64,000 nt of DNA from an uncultured Bacteroidota bacterium. GTDB lineage: Bacteria > Bacteroidota > Bacteroidia > Bacteroidales > VadinHA17. The notes under the pieces are model-generated. The model saw nothing but the letters and a program-made list of their open reading frames with translations. It ran no database searches and was not told the origin of the DNA. Location of the stretch: positions 1-64,000 of the forward strand of contig CAIJYD010000054.1 in the NCBI GenBank assembly GCA_903824785.1, read 5' to 3'. Each line of letters starts with the position of its first letter. Within the stretch, counting starts at the first letter, position 1. Shown piece by piece: positions 26,359-35,275 of the stretch. Made by a program: the position numbers and the translations under genes.

Positions 26359-29300
26359 ATGAATCCAATCCGAAATGTTGTTCCGTTAGCTCTGTTATTC
26401 CTGGCAGTAAGCTGCAATAATGATATTTCATCCGACCTCAAAGTCGCTAACCTTAGATGCGAATATCTGAAAGAGGCCGTAGTTACAAAAACCTCACCCC
26501 GGCTCAGCTGGGAACTTATTTCATTACAAAGCGGTCAGAAGCAGACTGCATGGCAGGTTATTGTAAGTGATAATATTGAAAAAACAACTGCAGAAAAAGG
26601 AAATATCTGGAACAGCGGGAAACAAAGAGGGGAAGATACTTTTGGCGAAACATATAAAGGAGAACGCCTGCTCTCTTTTACAAAATACTACTGGAAAGTG
26701 AGAGTCTGGGATCGCGATGGGAAGGTCTCTGACTGGAGCGAAACGGCAAGTTTTATCACCGGGGCCTTTGATAAAAAAAACTGGAAAGCCGAGTGGATTG
26801 GAGATATTCCGGAGCCTCCGCTTGAATATCCCCTGCTCTACAAACATATTGGCTATCTGAGCTCCTACACAGATAAAGAGTTCGAAGAAAAATGGGTACA
26901 GATCGATCTCGGGAAAAAAGAGGAAGCCGACATGATCAGACTATACCCTTCAGAAAATAACATAAGAAAGATCCGTGATTACTATTTTCCTCTTGCTTAC
27001 AGAATTGAATTCAGCAGTGACGGAGAAAGCTGGACAAAATGGATAGAGATAAATCACACCCCTTCCCCGGAAGGAAAACCTGTGGAGGTTTCTCTGAAAA
27101 AAAATCAGGTTAGGTATGTCCGTTTTATTGCAACAAAACTAAAGCGTTACGATCATCGGAATTACGATTATGAAGATCAGGGAGACCCGACAAAAATGTT
27201 TGCCTTTTCTCTTGCTGAAATAGAGATTATCAATGGCGGCAAGATCTTGTCGAAAGGCGCCCTGGTTACTTATAAAGATGCACTCATTAAGATTGACAGG
27301 GAAGATGGATATGATCCTGATATGCTTACCGATGGAATTACTGTAACTCCTGCGTATCCAAAAAAACGGGCTATTCCTCCCTCTCCTTTAATTCGAAAAA
27401 CAATAGAGCTGAAAGTGAAGCCGTCAAAAGCAATCGCATATGTTTCTGCATTAGGTGTTTATGAGATCTCGTTTAATGGCAAGCCAGCCGATCAGAGGGT
27501 GCTTGCGCCAGAATGGACCGATTACAATAAACGGGTTCAGTACCAGGTGTATGATGTAAGCCATTTCCTTGACGCCGGTATTAATGTTATCGGAGCACAG
27601 CTTGGGGATGGCTGGTATGCCGGAATGCTTGGTCCGACCCGCTGGAGTGAGTATTTCCCTAAAAGAGGAGCATATGGTCTTAACCGCCGGCTCTTTTTCC
27701 AGATGGAGGTAGAATATCCGGATGGTACAAGGGAAACTTTTATCAGCGATGGCTCGTGGAAAATTTACTCCAACGGCCCCATTCGCATGGCTGATAATTT
27801 TCTGGGAGAAACTTATGATGCAGGCAAAGAGGTTGATGGATGGCAAACAAAATCATTTAATGATTCCGCATGGAAGAGTGTGGTTTCTGACAAACTGGTT
27901 GATATCAACCTAGTTCCACAGATCAATCAGCCTATTAAAATCATCGAAACTCTCGAAGCAAAAAGTGTAGCACAGACAAACAGCGGCAATTTCCTTTTCG
28001 ATATTGGTGAAAATATTGCAGGCTGGTGTAACCTCCTCATTGAAGGGCAACCGGGTGATACAATTGTGTTAAGACATGGCGAAATACTGGATGATACCGG
28101 TAACCTGTACACTGAAAACCTGGGTGCCGCAATTCAAACCGATTCGGTTATTCTGGGTCCGTCAGGGAAGCTTCAATATGAACCACGATTCACATACCAC
28201 GGATTCCGGTTTGTTGAAATAAGCGGTTTGCGTTCTCTCCCCGATAAAAGTATTCTGAAAGCAAGGGTTATCTCCTCCGACCAACCGCTTGCCGGCCACT
28301 TTGCATGTTCCAACCCGTTGCTCAATCAGCTCTATAAAAACATTAACAGGTCGCATGTAAGCAATATGACTGGTGTTCCTACAGATTGTCCTCAGCGCGA
28401 TGAAAGATGTGGCTGGATGGGGGATGTCTTTGTTTTTGCCCAGACGTCTATGTTCAACCGTGATATGGCAGCCTTTTTCAATAAATGGATGACTGATATT
28501 ATGGATGCTCAGTCGGCGCGCGGTACATTCCCCGATATTGCTCCTCATCCCTTTGCCTATGAAAAACATTTTACCAATGCTCCCGGATGGGCAGATGCCG
28601 CAATAAAGCTTCCTTACCTCATGTATATCAATTATGGCGATAAAGAAATAATTGATGAACATTTTGAAGCATACGAAAAGTATGTAGAAAATATCCGAAA
28701 GAACAATCCGGATCTCATCTGGAAGAGCGGCCTTGGTCTCAATTACGGCGACTGGCTCAACGGGAACACATTGAATGCAACAGGCTTTCCAAAGACAGGT
28801 GCTCAGATCCCTTCAGAGGTCTTTTCAACAATAATGTTCTATAACTCAGTAAGTATCCTTTCAAAGATGGCAACCGTAACTGGCAGGAATGAAAAATCGA
28901 TCTTCTATTCTGATCTGGCCGGCAAGATTAAAGATGCTTTTGCAACACATTTTATTGATGCTGACGGCAAGATAGAAGGCGATGCTCAGGCTTGTTATGC
29001 AATGGCTCTCCATTATGACATATTCCCGAAAGAGATGGAAAAGAATTTTGAAAAAAGGATGATTGAAAAGTTCATCCCCTATTCAGGTCGCATGAATACA
29101 GGATTTCATTCCACACTCTGCCTTATGAAAGAGCTTATTCAGCGCGGCTATTCCGATAAGGCATTCCAGCTGCTGGAAACAAAAGAATTTCCATCGTGGG
29201 GCTACTCAATAGAGCAGGGTTCTACATCAATCTGGGAAAGGTGGGATGGCTATGTAAAAGGACGTGGAATGCAGGGGGCAGGGATGAATTCATTTAATCA

Positions 29301-29691
29301 TTATGCTTTTGGATCCATCGGCGAATGGATGTACGAAAATATTCTTGGAATCCAGCCTGACATTGACTCGCCCGGGTTTAAACATTTCATCCTTAAGCCT
29401 CACCCCGGAGGAACACTTACCTGGGCTGAAGGAAGCTATAATTCAATCTGCGGGAAAATTGAGGTAAGCTGGAAGCTGGAAAAGGGCATGTTTGAATATA
29501 ATTTCACCGTTCCTCCCGGCACAACAGCAACCATCTGCCTGCCCGGGAAAAACAGCCAAAGCGTCTGTCTCGGCGGGAAAAAACTTTCAGAAATGGGTGA
29601 AAAGATGAAAACTGAATATAAAGAGGGATATACAATATTTGAAGTTCAGTCCGGAACATGGCAGGCAACATCTGAATTATTGCAGAAATAA
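26359..29691 (+). CDS. GH78 alpha-L-rhamnosidase lipoprotein with inserted discoidin-like domain
   Basis: 1110 residues with lipobox LAVSC. The order is: an Ig-like N-terminal domain (LRCEYLKEAVVTKTSPRLSWEL), an inserted F5/8-type carbohydrate-binding domain (about residues 165-295, KWVQIDLGKKEEADMIRLYPS, VRYVRFIATKL), the rhamnosidase N domain (ALGVYEISFNGKPADQRVLAPEWTDY), the (alpha/alpha)6 barrel and a C-terminal beta domain (GFKHFILKPHPGGTLTWAEGSY). Acidic active-site residues lie in TDCPQRDER (Asp676, Asp681, Glu682). GH78 enzymes release terminal alpha-L-rhamnose with inversion. The insert probably binds the substrate glycan. It belongs with rhaT and the oxidoreductase. Confidence 0.9.
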   Translation: MNPIRNVVPLALLFLAVSCNNDISSDLKVANLRCEYLKEAVVTKTSPRLSWELISLQSGQKQTAWQVIVSDNIEKTTAEKGNIWNSGKQRGEDTFGETYKGERLLSFTKYYWKVRVWDRDGKVSDWSETASFITGAFDKKNWKAEWIGDIPEPPLEYPLLYKHIGYLSSYTDKEFEEKWVQIDLGKKEEADMIRLYPSENNIRKIRDYYFPLAYRIEFSSDGESWTKWIEINHTPSPEGKPVEVSLKKNQVRYVRFIATKLKRYDHRNYDYEDQGDPTKMFAFSLAEIEIINGGKILSKGALVTYKDALIKIDREDGYDPDMLTDGITVTPAYPKKRAIPPSPLIRKTIELKVKPSKAIAYVSALGVYEISFNGKPADQRVLAPEWTDYNKRVQYQVYDVSHFLDAGINVIGAQLGDGWYAGMLGPTRWSEYFPKRGAYGLNRRLFFQMEVEYPDGTRETFISDGSWKIYSNGPIRMADNFLGETYDAGKEVDGWQTKSFNDSAWKSVVSDKLVDINLVPQINQPIKIIETLEAKSVAQTNSGNFLFDIGENIAGWCNLLIEGQPGDTIVLRHGEILDDTGNLYTENLGAAIQTDSVILGPSGKLQYEPRFTYHGFRFVEISGLRSLPDKSILKARVISSDQPLAGHFACSNPLLNQLYKNINRSHVSNMTGVPTDCPQRDERCGWMGDVFVFAQTSMFNRDMAAFFNKWMTDIMDAQSARGTFPDIAPHPFAYEKHFTNAPGWADAAIKLPYLMYINYGDKEIIDEHFEAYEKYVENIRKNNPDLIWKSGLGLNYGDWLNGNTLNATGFPKTGAQIPSEVFSTIMFYNSVSILSKMATVTGRNEKSIFYSDLAGKIKDAFATHFIDADGKIEGDAQACYAMALHYDIFPKEMEKNFEKRMIEKFIPYSGRMNTGFHSTLCLMKELIQRGYSDKAFQLLETKEFPSWGYSIEQGSTSIWERWDGYVKGRGMQGAGMNSFNHYAFGSIGEWMYENILGIQPDIDSPGFKHFILKPHPGGTLTWAEGSYNSICGKIEVSWKLEKGMFEYNFTVPPGTTATICLPGKNSQSVCLGGKKLSEMGEKMKTEYKEGYTIFEVQSGTWQATSELLQK

Positions 29692-29754
29692 TATTAATTG
29701 ATTACAACATATTCCTTATTTCAATACCTTTCATTTTGATATATCATTTCCCAA

Positions 29755-30687
29755 ATGGCCGAAATTATTAACCGAAGAAAATTTTTCAGGAATACCGCCT
29801 TTTCTGCTGCAGGTATAATGCTGGCAGGCAGTACAGGAAAATTAAATCCGGGCTGGGGAGAGGAATCTGAATCCTTCAATATCATGAAGGAGGTGACTAA
29901 ATACCGGAAGCTCGATGCTCATGAGCATGTTGGACTTTCAGGAACAGTAGAAGAGCAGATCAATATTGCCGACAGGCTGAATATTGAGAAACTTGTCATC
30001 TCACGGCCGATATCAGCAGATTCCGGAATTGTTGTAACACCTGAAGAATTCAGAAAGTGCAACGACTCGGTTCTGAAAGCCATGAAACAATACCCCGGAA
30101 GATACCTCGGACTGCTTTATCTGAATCCGGTCTACGGAAAGGAAGCACTTGAGGAGATAAAACGATGCCTCGATCTGGGAATGGTTGGATTAAAGATTTA
30201 TAATCAGGTGAAGATTAACGACCCGCTCTTTTATCCGATAATTGAGAAGTTTATTGACCTTAAAATGATAATACTTGTGCATGCCCATTGCGGAATAGGA
30301 GTAGGGGGAAAACGTACAAAATATGGTAATATCCAGCCCAATGCTTCTATTCCTGAAGATTTTGTGGATGCTGCCAAAAGATATCCGGAGGCAATGTTCC
30401 AGTATGCCCATACTGGTGGCGGCGGAGACTGGCAATATGCCTGCAAGGCAATTAAAGACTACCCGAATATCTATGTTGACACATCAGGCAGCAATAACGA
30501 AGGGAATATGATTGATTATGCGCTTGAATATCTTGGTGAAGAGAGATTGTTCTTCGGTACCGACAGCTCTTATTATCAGGGAGTCAGCGGCGTTTTGTCC
30601 TCCAGCCTGACAGAAGCACAGAAGAAAAAAGTGTTTTTTGAAAATTATAACAACATATTAAGGAAAGCAGGAAATAATATTTCGTGA
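29755..30687 (+). CDS. Exported amidohydrolase-2 family metal-dependent hydrolase
   Basis: 310 residues. The N-terminus NRRKFFRNTAFSAAGIMLAG has a twin-arginine motif (Arg7-Arg8) and hydrophobic core, suggesting Tat export. The barrel has DAHEHVG (His56 and His58, metal ligands), a middle ILVHAHCG, QYAHTGG and a late FFGTDSSYY with the catalytic Asp, as in the amidohydrolase-2 family. Possible activities include lactone hydrolysis or decarboxylation of a sugar-derived acid, but the substrate is unknown. It lies between the GH78 and SulP genes on the same strand. Confidence 0.75.
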   Translation: MAEIINRRKFFRNTAFSAAGIMLAGSTGKLNPGWGEESESFNIMKEVTKYRKLDAHEHVGLSGTVEEQINIADRLNIEKLVISRPISADSGIVVTPEEFRKCNDSVLKAMKQYPGRYLGLLYLNPVYGKEALEEIKRCLDLGMVGLKIYNQVKINDPLFYPIIEKFIDLKMIILVHAHCGIGVGGKRTKYGNIQPNASIPEDFVDAAKRYPEAMFQYAHTGGGGDWQYACKAIKDYPNIYVDTSGSNNEGNMIDYALEYLGEERLFFGTDSSYYQGVSGVLSSSLTEAQKKKVFFENYNNILRKAGNNIS

Positions 30688-30748
30688 AAATGAGCAATAA
30701 CCGGCAGTTTTAGCAGATCTCATATTCCGCCGGCACTTCATTTCCAGG

Positions 30749-32464
30749 ATGAATGAATTAACTCCAAAATACTATCTGAAAATGGGATTATCAAATATTA
30801 AAAAGCTGATACCATCTTTGCAATGGCTTTCTGAGTATTCATTAAAATTTCTGGGCCACGACACTATTGCCGGGATTACACTTGCGGCATATGCCATTCC
30901 TGTTTCACTGGCATATGCTACTCTTGCCGGGCTACCTCCTCAGTATGGCATTTACGGTTATCTTATCGGAGGCATATTTTATGCGCTTCTAGGCACAGGT
31001 AAACAATTGGCAATAGGCCCAACATCAGCTATATCCTTAATTATTGGCACAACACTTATATCCCTGGCAAATGGCGATCCCCAACGAATGGTGGATATTT
31101 CATCGCTGACTGCTCTTGTCTTTGCAGGTATGAGCATTATGGCATATCTTCTGCAGTTAAACAGCATAATAAATTTTATTAGTGAAACTGTGCTGCTGGG
31201 ATTCAAGGCCGGTGCTGCCATTACCATAGGAATGACCCAGTTACCGAAATTACTTGGCGTGGCAGGAGGTGGAACAACCTTTTTTGAACGATTGACAAAA
31301 CTTATTCATCAACTTCCCGATACTGATTTTATGGTACTGGGATTTGGCCTTCTGGCAATATTACTGATTTATGGAGGCGAAAAATTTCTCCCGGGAAAAC
31401 CCGTTACAATTATTGTCGTTGCCTTATCGATAATAGTCATCTCATTCCTGTCTCCGCTATTTTCAGAGTTCAGGACTGTAGGGGTAATCCCGTCCGGCCT
31501 TCCGAAAATACATATGCCTTCATTTAATCCTGATGACATAATAAATGTTGTTCCTCTGGCTTTTGCCTGCTTTTTACTTGCATATATTGAAAGCGTCTCT
31601 GCAGCCAAAACACTTGCTCAGAAAAACGATTATGAAATTGATCCCCGGCAGGAGTTGCTCGCTCTGGGGGTTGCTAATTTAGCCACCTCATTTGGTAATG
31701 GTTATCCTGTTAGTGGTGGCCTGTCACAATCTGCGGTAAATGATGAAGCCGGTGCCAAAACCCCTTTGTCTCTGATAATTGCATCAATAACCATAGCAGT
31801 ATCTCTTTTGTTCTTAACAGGCCTTCTTAAAAACTTACCAACTGTAATACTTGCCTCGGTTGTCCTTGTTGCCATCAGGCACCTGTTCAATATCAAAGAA
31901 TTCCTCCGTCTGAGAAAAGTCAACCGTTTTGATTTTGTTATCGCCACACTGGCATTGTTAAGCGTAATCCTCTTTGGAATACTTCATGGTGTTGTAATCG
32001 CTGCCCTGGCTTCCTTAATACTTATACTCAGAATTGTCTCCTCCCCTCACGTTGCTTTTCTTGGACGAATACCCGGCACAGAAAGATATACCGATATTAA
32101 AAGACATCCTGACAACGAAACACTTCAGGGCGTTCTCCTGTTCAGAGTTGAATCGCCTCTTCTTTACTTTAATGTTTCAAATGTTTACCATTGTGTCTGG
32201 GAAAAAGTCAAATCGCTTGAGCCTGACCTTAAAGTTGTGGTTTTTGATCTGAGCACTTCGGCTTATATTGACTCAAGCGGAGCCAGACTGATAAAAAGAC
32301 TCTACTTAGAACTGGAGGCACGGGGTATTACACTGAAAGTTGCCGAAGCTCATTCAGAAGTCCGCGATATTTTACGATTTGAAGATATTGAACACCTCCT
32401 TGGCCATGTAAGCAGGAGAGATTCTGTGCATGACATTGTGATCCATTTTACAAATGATCAATGA
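30749..32464 (+). CDS. SulP-family anion transporter with STAS domain
   Basis: 571 residues. Residues about 25-430 contain the 10-14 membrane segments of SulP/SLC26 proteins, with AAYAIPVSLAYATLAGLPPQYGIYG as the signature. The C-terminal STAS domain (about 450-571) includes VVFDLSTSAYIDSSGARLI, which has the usual phosphorylatable Ser region. It transports sulfate, bicarbonate or another anion. Sulfate released from sulfated glycans is possible in this context, but no sulfatase is in the window. The stop overlaps the Nudix gene start by four bases (ATGA). Confidence 0.85.
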   Translation: MNELTPKYYLKMGLSNIKKLIPSLQWLSEYSLKFLGHDTIAGITLAAYAIPVSLAYATLAGLPPQYGIYGYLIGGIFYALLGTGKQLAIGPTSAISLIIGTTLISLANGDPQRMVDISSLTALVFAGMSIMAYLLQLNSIINFISETVLLGFKAGAAITIGMTQLPKLLGVAGGGTTFFERLTKLIHQLPDTDFMVLGFGLLAILLIYGGEKFLPGKPVTIIVVALSIIVISFLSPLFSEFRTVGVIPSGLPKIHMPSFNPDDIINVVPLAFACFLLAYIESVSAAKTLAQKNDYEIDPRQELLALGVANLATSFGNGYPVSGGLSQSAVNDEAGAKTPLSLIIASITIAVSLLFLTGLLKNLPTVILASVVLVAIRHLFNIKEFLRLRKVNRFDFVIATLALLSVILFGILHGVVIAALASLILILRIVSSPHVAFLGRIPGTERYTDIKRHPDNETLQGVLLFRVESPLLYFNVSNVYHCVWEKVKSLEPDLKVVVFDLSTSAYIDSSGARLIKRLYLELEARGITLKVAEAHSEVRDILRFEDIEHLLGHVSRRDSVHDIVIHFTNDQ

Positions 32465-32904
32465 CCAAAAAACTGAGAAGTTTAAATATGAGAGAGATAG
32501 CCGCTATAATTCTGGAAAATGACAAATTGGAACTCCTGCTCTATTTACGCGACAACAAGCCCGAAATCCCTTTCCCCGACTACTGGGATCTTATCGGTGG
32601 ACATGTTGAAGAAGGCGAAACCCCGGAAGAAGCTCTTGTTCGTGAGGTTAAGGAAGAATTAGACATTGAACTGACCGATTATACCTTTTATAAAAAATAT
32701 GTTTGCCTTACAGGCGACGCTTATGAGAACACCAAATATATCTTTACCGGGAAAATAAACATCCCGATTGAAGATATTACACTCCTGGAGGGGGTCCGTC
32801 CGCAGTTTTTTTCCAGAGAAGAGATTCCAAATGTTAAATTTGCCAATATTCTCAAGTCAATTGTAATGGAATATTTAAATGATCTTAATTTCCCTGTAAA
32901 ATAG
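32461..32904 (+). CDS. Nudix hydrolase
   Basis: 147 residues, cytoplasmic. The Nudix box GGHVEEGETPEEALVREVKEEL fits the consensus GX5EX7REUXEEXGU with the metal-binding glutamates intact. It hydrolyses a nucleoside diphosphate linked to another moiety; the substrate cannot be read from the sequence. The ATG overlaps the SulP stop codon by four bases, so translation is probably coupled; an internal Met10 is an alternative start. Confidence 0.88.
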   Translation: MTKKLRSLNMREIAAIILENDKLELLLYLRDNKPEIPFPDYWDLIGGHVEEGETPEEALVREVKEELDIELTDYTFYKKYVCLTGDAYENTKYIFTGKINIPIEDITLLEGVRPQFFSREEIPNVKFANILKSIVMEYLNDLNFPVK

Positions 32905-32945
32905 CCCTTGCTTATTTATCAACTTTGAAACAAAAAACTAACCAA

Positions 32946-35234
32946 ATGAAAACTCGTTTTTTCACTATTTTTATCCTGATACTCTCCTCGTGCCAGTCGG
33001 GAGAGAAGAGAAATGAACATCCTCCTTACGCACAATCCGATTTAGTATTTCCCTCTCTGGCTTCAAGCTGGGATGAAGCCATCCCTCTGGGAAACGGGAT
33101 GCTCGGTGCCTTAATCTGGGAGAAAGATAATAAACTGCGGTTCTCCCTCGACAGAGCCGACCTATGGGATCTGCGTCCTATGGAAGGGCTTGAAAAACCG
33201 GAATGGAAATATTCATGGGTAAAGGAACAATGGGAGAAAAAGAGCTATTCGCGCGTTCAGGAGATGTTTGATGCTCCGTACGATCAGAATCCGGCACCGT
33301 CCAAAATACCCGGTGGGGCTCTGGAATTTGACATCTCTTCTTTGGGTAAAGTTGAGTCGGTTGAATTGAATATTAAAAATGCCATTTGTGAAGTAAAATG
33401 GGAAAACGGGGCTTCTCTCAGGTCATATATTAATGCTGAGAGCCCTGTCGGCTGGTTTCGCTTTGAAAATATTAAACCCGGTTTGATTCCTGACTTTATT
33501 GCTCCGGCATATAATCTTGAAGGAGAAACCGCAGCTGACAATTCCCATTCGGGTCAGGATTTAAGACGGCTCGGGTATCCAAAAGGAGAGATAAATAAAA
33601 CCGGAAATTCTATAACATATAATCAGAAAGGATGGGGCGGATTTCAATATCAGATTAATGTCCGCTGGAAAGAAGAAAATAATGCTATTGAAGGATGCTG
33701 GAGTATCAGTTCAGAATTTCCCGGTTGGAAAACTCAAACCAAAGCAGAAGAACAGACATCTTCAGCAATGGCAGATGGGTATTCAGTGCAGTATGGGAAA
33801 CATTGCGGCTGGTGGGAAAATTTCTGGTCGCAATCCGATATCACAATTCCCGATTCAATCCTTAATAAGCAATGGTATCTGGAAATGTATAAGTTAGGTG
33901 CCGCAACCGGAAACGGAGCTCCTCCTATATCACTCCAGGCAATATGGACAGCCGACAATGGGAAACTACCTCCCTGGAAAGGCGATTTTCATAACGACCT
34001 TAACACTCAGCTAAGCTACTGGCCGGCATATAGCTCCAACCATCTTGTGCAGGAGACCGGGTTCATCGACTGGCTGGAGAATAATAAGGCAGAGTTTGAA
34101 AAGTACACAAAAACCTATTATCAGGTGCCGGGGTTGAATGTTCCGGGAGTTGCCACACTTACCGGAAAGCCAATGGGCGGCTGGATTCAGTATTCATTCG
34201 GCCCGACAGTTTCCGCATGGCTCGGCCACCATTTTTATCTGCACTGGCGTTATACTATGGACAGGGAATTTCTTGAAAAAAAGGCCTATCCCTGGATAAA
34301 AGAGGTGGCTCTGTTCCTTGATAGTTTATCTGTTACAGGAGAAGATGGTCTTAAAAGATTGCCGTTAAGCTCAAGCCCTGAAATATTTAATAACTCACGC
34401 GAGGCCTGGTTTACCGACATTACAAATTTCGATCTCGGACTTATCCGTTGGACCTTTGAAAAAGCTGCCGAACTTGCCGGGGAACTCGGAAAAACAGAGG
34501 AAGAAAAAAACTGGAATTCAATTTTGTCTCAATGGCCATTGTATGATATCGACCCGAAAACAGGTTTTACTTATGCCAAAGGGTTCCCTTATAATCAGTC
34601 TCACCGGCACTTTTCTCACCTTATAGCTTTTCACCCGCTCGGAGTCGTTGACTGGTCGAAAGGCGAAAATGATCAGAAGATTATTAAATCCACAATTGCA
34701 ACACTTGACAGTATCGGTCCCGACTGGTGGTGCGGCTACTCCTATAGCTGGCTGGGAAATATTAAAGCCCGGGCATATGATGGGAAAGGCGCTGCAAACG
34801 CTTTACGGATCTTTGCCAGCGACTTCTGTCTGAAGAACAGCTTTCATGTAAACGGAGACCAGTCAGGTACAGGAAAATCGAAGTTTACCTACCGTCCGTT
34901 TACTCTTGAAGGTAATTTTGCATTTGCCTCGGGAATACAGGAAATGCTGATCCAGAGCCACACTGGAATAATAAGAATATTCCCAGCAATTCCTGAAGAA
35001 TGGAAAGAGGTTAGCTTCAATAGGTTACGTACTGAAGGTGCTTTCCTTGTCTCTGCCGGAATGGAAAAAGGTAACGTAACTCAAATAACCATTTTATCTG
35101 AAAAAGGGGGTGAATTAAAATTGTTTAATCCTTTTAAGAATAACAAAATCACCTGCACTTCGCCCTTCAAAGTTATCGAAGGTAATCTGGTCATTCAAAC
35201 TGAACAGGGACAAACAATTAAATTAACGATATGA
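32946..35234 (+). CDS. GH95-related (alpha/alpha)6 glycosidase lipoprotein, divergent active site
   Basis: 762 residues from the ATG at 32946; an upstream TTG adds seven residues, but the lipoprotein signal MKTRFFTIFILILSSC supports the ATG. It shares the GH95 layout: WDEAIPLGNGMLGALIW, ISLQAIWTADNG, GDFHNDLNTQLSYWPAY, SHRHFSHLIAFHPLG and EMLIQSHTGIIRIFPAIPEEW. The stretch before SHRHFSHL reads TGFTYAKGFPYNQ and lacks the acidic EDxxE cluster of true GH95 enzymes, although SSSPEIF is kept. The catalytic mechanism or sugar may therefore differ, or it may represent an unclassified relative. It lies between the Nudix gene and a PMI-like gene. Confidence 0.75.
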   Translation: MKTRFFTIFILILSSCQSGEKRNEHPPYAQSDLVFPSLASSWDEAIPLGNGMLGALIWEKDNKLRFSLDRADLWDLRPMEGLEKPEWKYSWVKEQWEKKSYSRVQEMFDAPYDQNPAPSKIPGGALEFDISSLGKVESVELNIKNAICEVKWENGASLRSYINAESPVGWFRFENIKPGLIPDFIAPAYNLEGETAADNSHSGQDLRRLGYPKGEINKTGNSITYNQKGWGGFQYQINVRWKEENNAIEGCWSISSEFPGWKTQTKAEEQTSSAMADGYSVQYGKHCGWWENFWSQSDITIPDSILNKQWYLEMYKLGAATGNGAPPISLQAIWTADNGKLPPWKGDFHNDLNTQLSYWPAYSSNHLVQETGFIDWLENNKAEFEKYTKTYYQVPGLNVPGVATLTGKPMGGWIQYSFGPTVSAWLGHHFYLHWRYTMDREFLEKKAYPWIKEVALFLDSLSVTGEDGLKRLPLSSSPEIFNNSREAWFTDITNFDLGLIRWTFEKAAELAGELGKTEEEKNWNSILSQWPLYDIDPKTGFTYAKGFPYNQSHRHFSHLIAFHPLGVVDWSKGENDQKIIKSTIATLDSIGPDWWCGYSYSWLGNIKARAYDGKGAANALRIFASDFCLKNSFHVNGDQSGTGKSKFTYRPFTLEGNFAFASGIQEMLIQSHTGIIRIFPAIPEEWKEVSFNRLRTEGAFLVSAGMEKGNVTQITILSEKGGELKLFNPFKNNKITCTSPFKVIEGNLVIQTEQGQTIKLTI

Positions 35235-35275
35235 TTATCTAATTATTAATTTGATTTTTTAATATTTTGCAAAAA

